Shown here: piece by piece, positions 22,280-25,731 of the stretch
Layout of the letters: each line of letters begins with the position of its first letter
Numbering within the stretch: the first letter of the stretch is position 1
From: CAXBES01 sp965367015
GTDB lineage: Bacteria > Bacteroidota > Bacteroidia > Flavobacteriales > Flavobacteriaceae
Direction: 5' to 3'
Assembly (NCBI GenBank): GCA_965367015.1
Contig: CBDUGY010000028.1
Span: 1 to 25,731 of the forward strand
DNA length: 25,731 bases
Position numbers and translations under genes: made by a program
Notes under the pieces: generated by a model
What the model was told of the DNA's origin: nothing
Databases searched by the model: none
Seen by the model: the letters and a program-made list of their open reading frames with translations, nothing else

Positions 22280-25008
22280 GAATCGATCTCCTTTTCAATA
22301 AATGGTATTTCGGGGTCACAAATTTCTCGGATTAATGTTTTAAGCTCAACAAGATATTTCTCCAAGGATTCTTGAGTTATAATTTGATCTTTTTTCTGGC
22401 TTCTAGGCTTATCTTTAGTGCCAAATTTTAAGAATCCAACATTCAGATTTTTAAACGAGATAATCCCTGCTTCTGCTTCATTGATGGTAATGTCTCTATT
22501 AATCATGGTAGCATATGCCAGTACCTGAAATGCTTTACTGTATTTATAGTCGGATATCATATCATTCCATTCAACAATTTCAACATGGCCTTGTTCAACT
22601 TTTCCTGTTTTATAATCGATAATACGCAGTCGCCCGTTAAATTCGTCTACTCGGTCTACTGTACCACCAATTTTTACCGGAAATCTCAACCCTTCTATAG
22701 GAATATCAACATCGAGTTTTCGTTCGATTTGTATAATTTTAATTTTATTTCCTGAACCCAATTCCAACAATTCAAAATTGATGAAATTCTCAATATATCG
22801 TTTTGCAATTTCAAAAATAAGTAAGTTTTTTCCTCTAGTATAAGTTCCGCCTTTAAAGGTTTTTTCAAATTGCTTCGTCACCTCTTGGTCAATCCGATTT
22901 TTCATCGCATGAAGAATTTCTGAGGTCAAATAACCCCCTTCATGTGGCTTATAGAAAGCTTCAAGTGTATCGTGTACGATGGTTCCTAGCGTATTGGCAG
23001 CAACTGTTTCCTCAACTTCTTCAAATTCATTGATTTTCAGAATTTTTTTATAATAAAAGTCTAAAGGGTTTCTTATATATGAAGTAAGGGCAGATGGTGA
23101 AAAACCTTTTGCGGCTATTTCTTTTAATCTTTCGAGTATTGCTTCATTTTTATCGATCGACTTAAGGGTTCGATCTTCTATCTTTATCTTTGGCGATAGT
23201 ACCGACTTGATAATTTTATGTTGAGGGAGATTGTCAATTTCCAGCTGCAAAAGGAATCGGCTTTTTTCCCCGGCATTAAGCCCTTCTGTATGATTATTAT
23301 ATATCAGCGTAATATCTTTTGCGCGTTGTAGTAGATGATAGAAATGGTAAGTGTAAATCGCGTCTTTTTCAGTATACTTCGGAAGATTGAATTGCTGTTT
23401 AAGATCATAAGTTATAAATGAGGCATTCGACTTTCCGGACGGGAGAATTCCTTCGTTAACCGAAGTTACTATAACTGTTTCAAAATCGAGAACCCTAGTT
23501 TCCAGTATTCCCATAATTTGCAGACCCTCGTAGGCATCACCTTTAAAGTCCAGGGTAGTAGTCGCTATTAATTCGGTAAACAGACCCTGAACTGTTTTAA
23601 TTGTTTTAAGATGAGAAAACTTTTCATTAAGAGCTTGAATTTTGACAAATACAGAGTACAATTGGTAAAGCACGAGGCGGGCAATATGGTCATCTTCACC
23701 TGTTCGTTTCAGCATAAGTAATAAGTCGATACAAACTTTCAATACGTACTTGCTATTATTTTGAAGGTCGGTAAATAAGAGTTTGATTATTGGAACATAT
23801 TTTACTTCCACAAGTTCACAAAGTTTGTCTAACGAAAGATGCGTCAAATTCTTTGAGTGAAGTTGAGCGATGATTAGGGGTGCATCTGGAAGCAAAGGAG
23901 CGACTACAGGATGGCTTAAAATTGAAATTACATCCTTGTAATACAATGTATTCTGAAAGTGAAGATGCATAGCTAAGAATACTTCAAAAAAAACACTTGC
24001 GGGAAAAGCTTTTAAAGATACACCCATCGTAATATTAACGTTATCGACATTGTCGGGAAGGGAATGTAAAATGGGTTGTAACAAGGATTCATCTGCCAAG
24101 ACAATGGCTGTATTGTTTAACTTTTCTTCTGAATAGGTGGATAAAAGTTCACCAACATATTTAGCCTGTCCAATATTTTTTTGAGCCGCAACAAAATTTA
24201 TAATTTTCTCCTCAGTGAATTTACTTGAGATTATCTTTGGTTTATTCTTTGTATAGAACCTCCAATTTTCAGAATACTGTCTTAAAAAGAGCGAGGCACT
24301 GTGTTGCTTGTCGTTATACAGATATGAATCCGCATCCCAAAATACGTCAGAATTTCCTGTCTCTAATAGCTCTTGAATAATATTTTGTTCGGCATTATTC
24401 AAAGCGTTGAAACCAATAAATAAATGAGTTTTATGTCCTTGAGCAGACACATAGTGTGTGATTGCTTCGGAAGCCTCTCGATAAACCATGCCTTGGTAAC
24501 CAATGTGCTCCTTAAATAGTTTATCCTTAAGGTTCTCATAAAAGGGAAGTAGGCCTTGCCAGAATTTCAGATAATTCTCAATTAATTCTGTTTTTTCATT
24601 AATTACTCCCCAACGCTCAAGAGATTTAATACTGGCTAAATAGTTGAAAAATGTTTTAGGCTCAATGAGATATCTGTCAATTTCGTTAAAGTCATTTAGG
24701 AGTGTTGAGGCCCAAGAAGAATAGGTTTCGAAATCTTCTTTTTCTATTATTTCTGACGTATGTAAATAGACATCGTAGCTTTTAAATAATAACTCTGTAT
24801 TGTCGATAATTGTAAGATCCGACAATTCCTCAATAAACTCTTCAATGCTAATTATTTTTGGCGCGAACGATGTTTTATGGGAACTCTTCCGAAGATAATT
24901 TTTCAGAAATCCACCCGCGCGTTTGCTGGGTAGAATGATAATCAATTCAGAAAGATCCGGGTATTGATTTTCAATTAAAGACAGGGTTTCTTCGAGGAAT
25001 GTACGCAT
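22276..25008 (-). CDS. AddB-like PD-(D/E)XK nuclease/inactive helicase subunit
   Basis: This protein is 910 aa from the ATG at 25008. It resembles the AddB subunit of the AddAB double-strand-break resection complex. The C-terminal nuclease domain has SPSALTSYIRNP (from about 637), IVHDTLEAF, the catalytic Asp785 in GTVDRVDE, and Asp798 and Lys800 in IIDYKTGK. The N-terminal part, with IIILPSKRAGGFLKNYL near residue 25, is a degenerate helicase domain with no full Walker A motif. The iron-sulfur Cys normally seen in AddB (CPxxFYY) is Asn647 here, and only one Cys is near the end. I reject the longer frame from 25035 because its start lies inside the terminator hairpin of the OmpA gene. Confidence 0.85.
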   Translation of the reverse strand: MRTFLEETLSLIENQYPDLSELIIILPSKRAGGFLKNYLRKSSHKTSFAPKIISIEEFIEELSDLTIIDNTELLFKSYDVYLHTSEIIEKEDFETYSSWASTLLNDFNEIDRYLIEPKTFFNYLASIKSLERWGVINEKTELIENYLKFWQGLLPFYENLKDKLFKEHIGYQGMVYREASEAITHYVSAQGHKTHLFIGFNALNNAEQNIIQELLETGNSDVFWDADSYLYNDKQHSASLFLRQYSENWRFYTKNKPKIISSKFTEEKIINFVAAQKNIGQAKYVGELLSTYSEEKLNNTAIVLADESLLQPILHSLPDNVDNVNITMGVSLKAFPASVFFEVFLAMHLHFQNTLYYKDVISILSHPVVAPLLPDAPLIIAQLHSKNLTHLSLDKLCELVEVKYVPIIKLLFTDLQNNSKYVLKVCIDLLLMLKRTGEDDHIARLVLYQLYSVFVKIQALNEKFSHLKTIKTVQGLFTELIATTTLDFKGDAYEGLQIMGILETRVLDFETVIVTSVNEGILPSGKSNASFITYDLKQQFNLPKYTEKDAIYTYHFYHLLQRAKDITLIYNNHTEGLNAGEKSRFLLQLEIDNLPQHKIIKSVLSPKIKIEDRTLKSIDKNEAILERLKEIAAKGFSPSALTSYIRNPLDFYYKKILKINEFEEVEETVAANTLGTIVHDTLEAFYKPHEGGYLTSEILHAMKNRIDQEVTKQFEKTFKGGTYTRGKNLLIFEIAKRYIENFINFELLELGSGNKIKIIQIERKLDVDIPIEGLRFPVKIGGTVDRVDEFNGRLRIIDYKTGKVEQGHVEIVEWNDMISDYKYSKAFQVLAYATMINRDITINEAEAGIISFKNLNVGFLKFGTKDKPRSQKKDQIITQESLEKYLVELKTLIREICDPEIPFIEKEIDS

Positions 25009-25010
25009 AC

Positions 25011-25050
25011 TATAAAAATAAGAAACGCCCCCCATTATGGGAGGCGTTTC
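25011..25050 (-). terminator. Intrinsic terminator of the OmpA-family gene
   Basis: On the minus strand GAAACGCCTCCC pairs with GGGGGGCGTTTC (12 bp, one G-U) around a 5-base loop and is followed by TTATTTTTAT. It begins 24 bases after the OmpA-family stop. Confidence 0.87.
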
Positions 25051-25074
25051 AATATATTTATTTAGATGTGTTTC

Positions 25075-25731
25075 TTATTTTTTCAAAGAAATCTCAACAC
25101 GTCTGTTTTGCTGTCTTCCTGCTTTAGTAGCATTCGTTGCAATTGGACGACTTTCACCGTATCCTACAGATGTTAATCTGTTTCCACTCATACCAATTGT
25201 AGTAAGATATTGTCTTACAGAAGCAGCTCTATCGTTAGATAATTTCTGATTGTAAGCATCACTACCTTGGCTATCTGTGTGACCTTCGATTACGAAGTCC
25301 GCACTTGGATATTCTTTCATGATATCAGCAATATTCTGTAACACTGAGTAAGACTCTTGACGAATAGTTGCTTTGTTCAAGTCGAATAAGATTGTTTTAG
25401 AGTAATCATTTAATTGCTTAATGATCTCAACAGTTACTTCAGGACAACCTTTGTTAGCTACAGTTCCAGGAACATCAGGACAGTCATCATCTTTGTCTAA
25501 TACTCCGTCACCATCTCTATCTTTATAAGGACATCCGTTGTTAGCTTTAGGACCAGCTTCGTTTGGACATTGATCATCAGCGTCAGTGATACCATCACCA
25601 TCAGAATCTGGACAACCATTCATAGAAGCAAGACCTGCTACAGTAGGACAAGCATCCTGTGGATCAGCAATTCCGTCACCGTCAGTATCAGGACAACCGT
25701 TGAATTCAGCTAAACCTGGAGTGTTTGGACA
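25075..25731 (-). CDS. OmpA-family outer-membrane protein with thrombospondin type 3 repeats (N-terminus outside the window)
   Basis: The frame is open to the window edge, so the N-terminus is missing; 218 codons are visible. The methionine at 25623 lies inside the repeat region and is not a true start. Three TSP3-type calcium-binding repeats are seen, each with DxDxDG: DTDGDGIADPQDAC, DSDGDGITDADDQC and DRDGDGVLDKDDDC, separated by CP-containing linkers. The last 115 or so residues form an OmpA-like peptidoglycan-binding domain with FVIEGHTDSQGSDAYNQKLS and NDRAASVRQYL, carrying the Asp and Arg that bind diaminopimelate. The protein probably sits in the outer membrane and ties it to the cell wall. 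It ends with a terminator that overlaps the region upstream of addB. Confidence 0.95.
   Translation of the reverse strand, partial: CPNTPGLAEFNGCPDTDGDGIADPQDACPTVAGLASMNGCPDSDGDGITDADDQCPNEAGPKANNGCPYKDRDGDGVLDKDDDCPDVPGTVANKGCPEVTVEIIKQLNDYSKTILFDLNKATIRQESYSVLQNIADIMKEYPSADFVIEGHTDSQGSDAYNQKLSNDRAASVRQYLTTIGMSGNRLTSVGYGESRPIATNATKAGRQQNRRVEISLKK

Noticed and set aside
25623..25623. Methionine start for the OmpA-family frame at 25623
   Set aside because: The frame continues open upstream with another TSP3 repeat to the window edge, so this methionine is internal.

Overview
The window looks like chromosome from a member of the Flavobacteriaceae (Bacteroidota). The DNA is AT-rich. Several genes are preceded by the Bacteroidota -7 box (TAnnTTTG) and not by Shine-Dalgarno sequences, and exported proteins have signal peptides ending in QAQ or lipoboxes. 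The families present are typical of the group: OmpA with thrombospondin type 3 repeats, DoxX-like proteins, a short RsmI, an AddB-like nuclease and an S9 prolyl oligopeptidase lipoprotein. Most genes are housekeeping or conserved. I see no phage, transposase, CRISPR array or recognisable defence island.

Left part (1-7625, all minus strand): a prolyl oligopeptidase lipoprotein is followed by an ABC ATPase whose stop overlaps the start of a truncated exported protein. Then come a DoxX-like protein, a 328-base gap with hairpins, and asd. A strong terminator separates asd from the probable tdk-alr-mscL operon.

Middle (7919-13386): a plus-strand cluster (263-aa unknown protein, DoxX-like protein, rsmI, iron-sulfur UDG-like glycosylase) converges with a slight overlap on minus-strand genes for an unknown 137-aa protein and an AhpD-like protein. 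Next is a 625-aa protein of beta-sandwich type without a signal peptide, ending in a clear terminator.

Right-middle (13641-20275): recJ and a peptidoglycan-binding-domain protein run on the plus strand and abut the minus-strand group MATE transporter, 33-aa membrane microprotein, queD and lpxH. A GNAT acetyltransferase and a universal stress protein are divergent.

Right part (20302-25731): the most unusual stretch is tRNA-Ala(GGC) followed by a tandem repeat of about 114 bp. Each unit reproduces the 3' end of the tRNA plus its terminator. Each also carries a 47-bp two-hairpin segment placed exactly between the two halves of a T-loop-like sequence. Next is a pair of small convergent genes (73 and 49 aa), then an alpha/beta hydrolase translationally coupled to the AddB-like nuclease, and finally the 3' part of an OmpA/TSP3 gene whose terminator overlaps the longest possible start of addB.

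Best candidates for something not yet described are the tRNA-Ala repeat array with its hairpin insert, the two microproteins (33 and 49 aa), and the cytosolic 625-aa protein.
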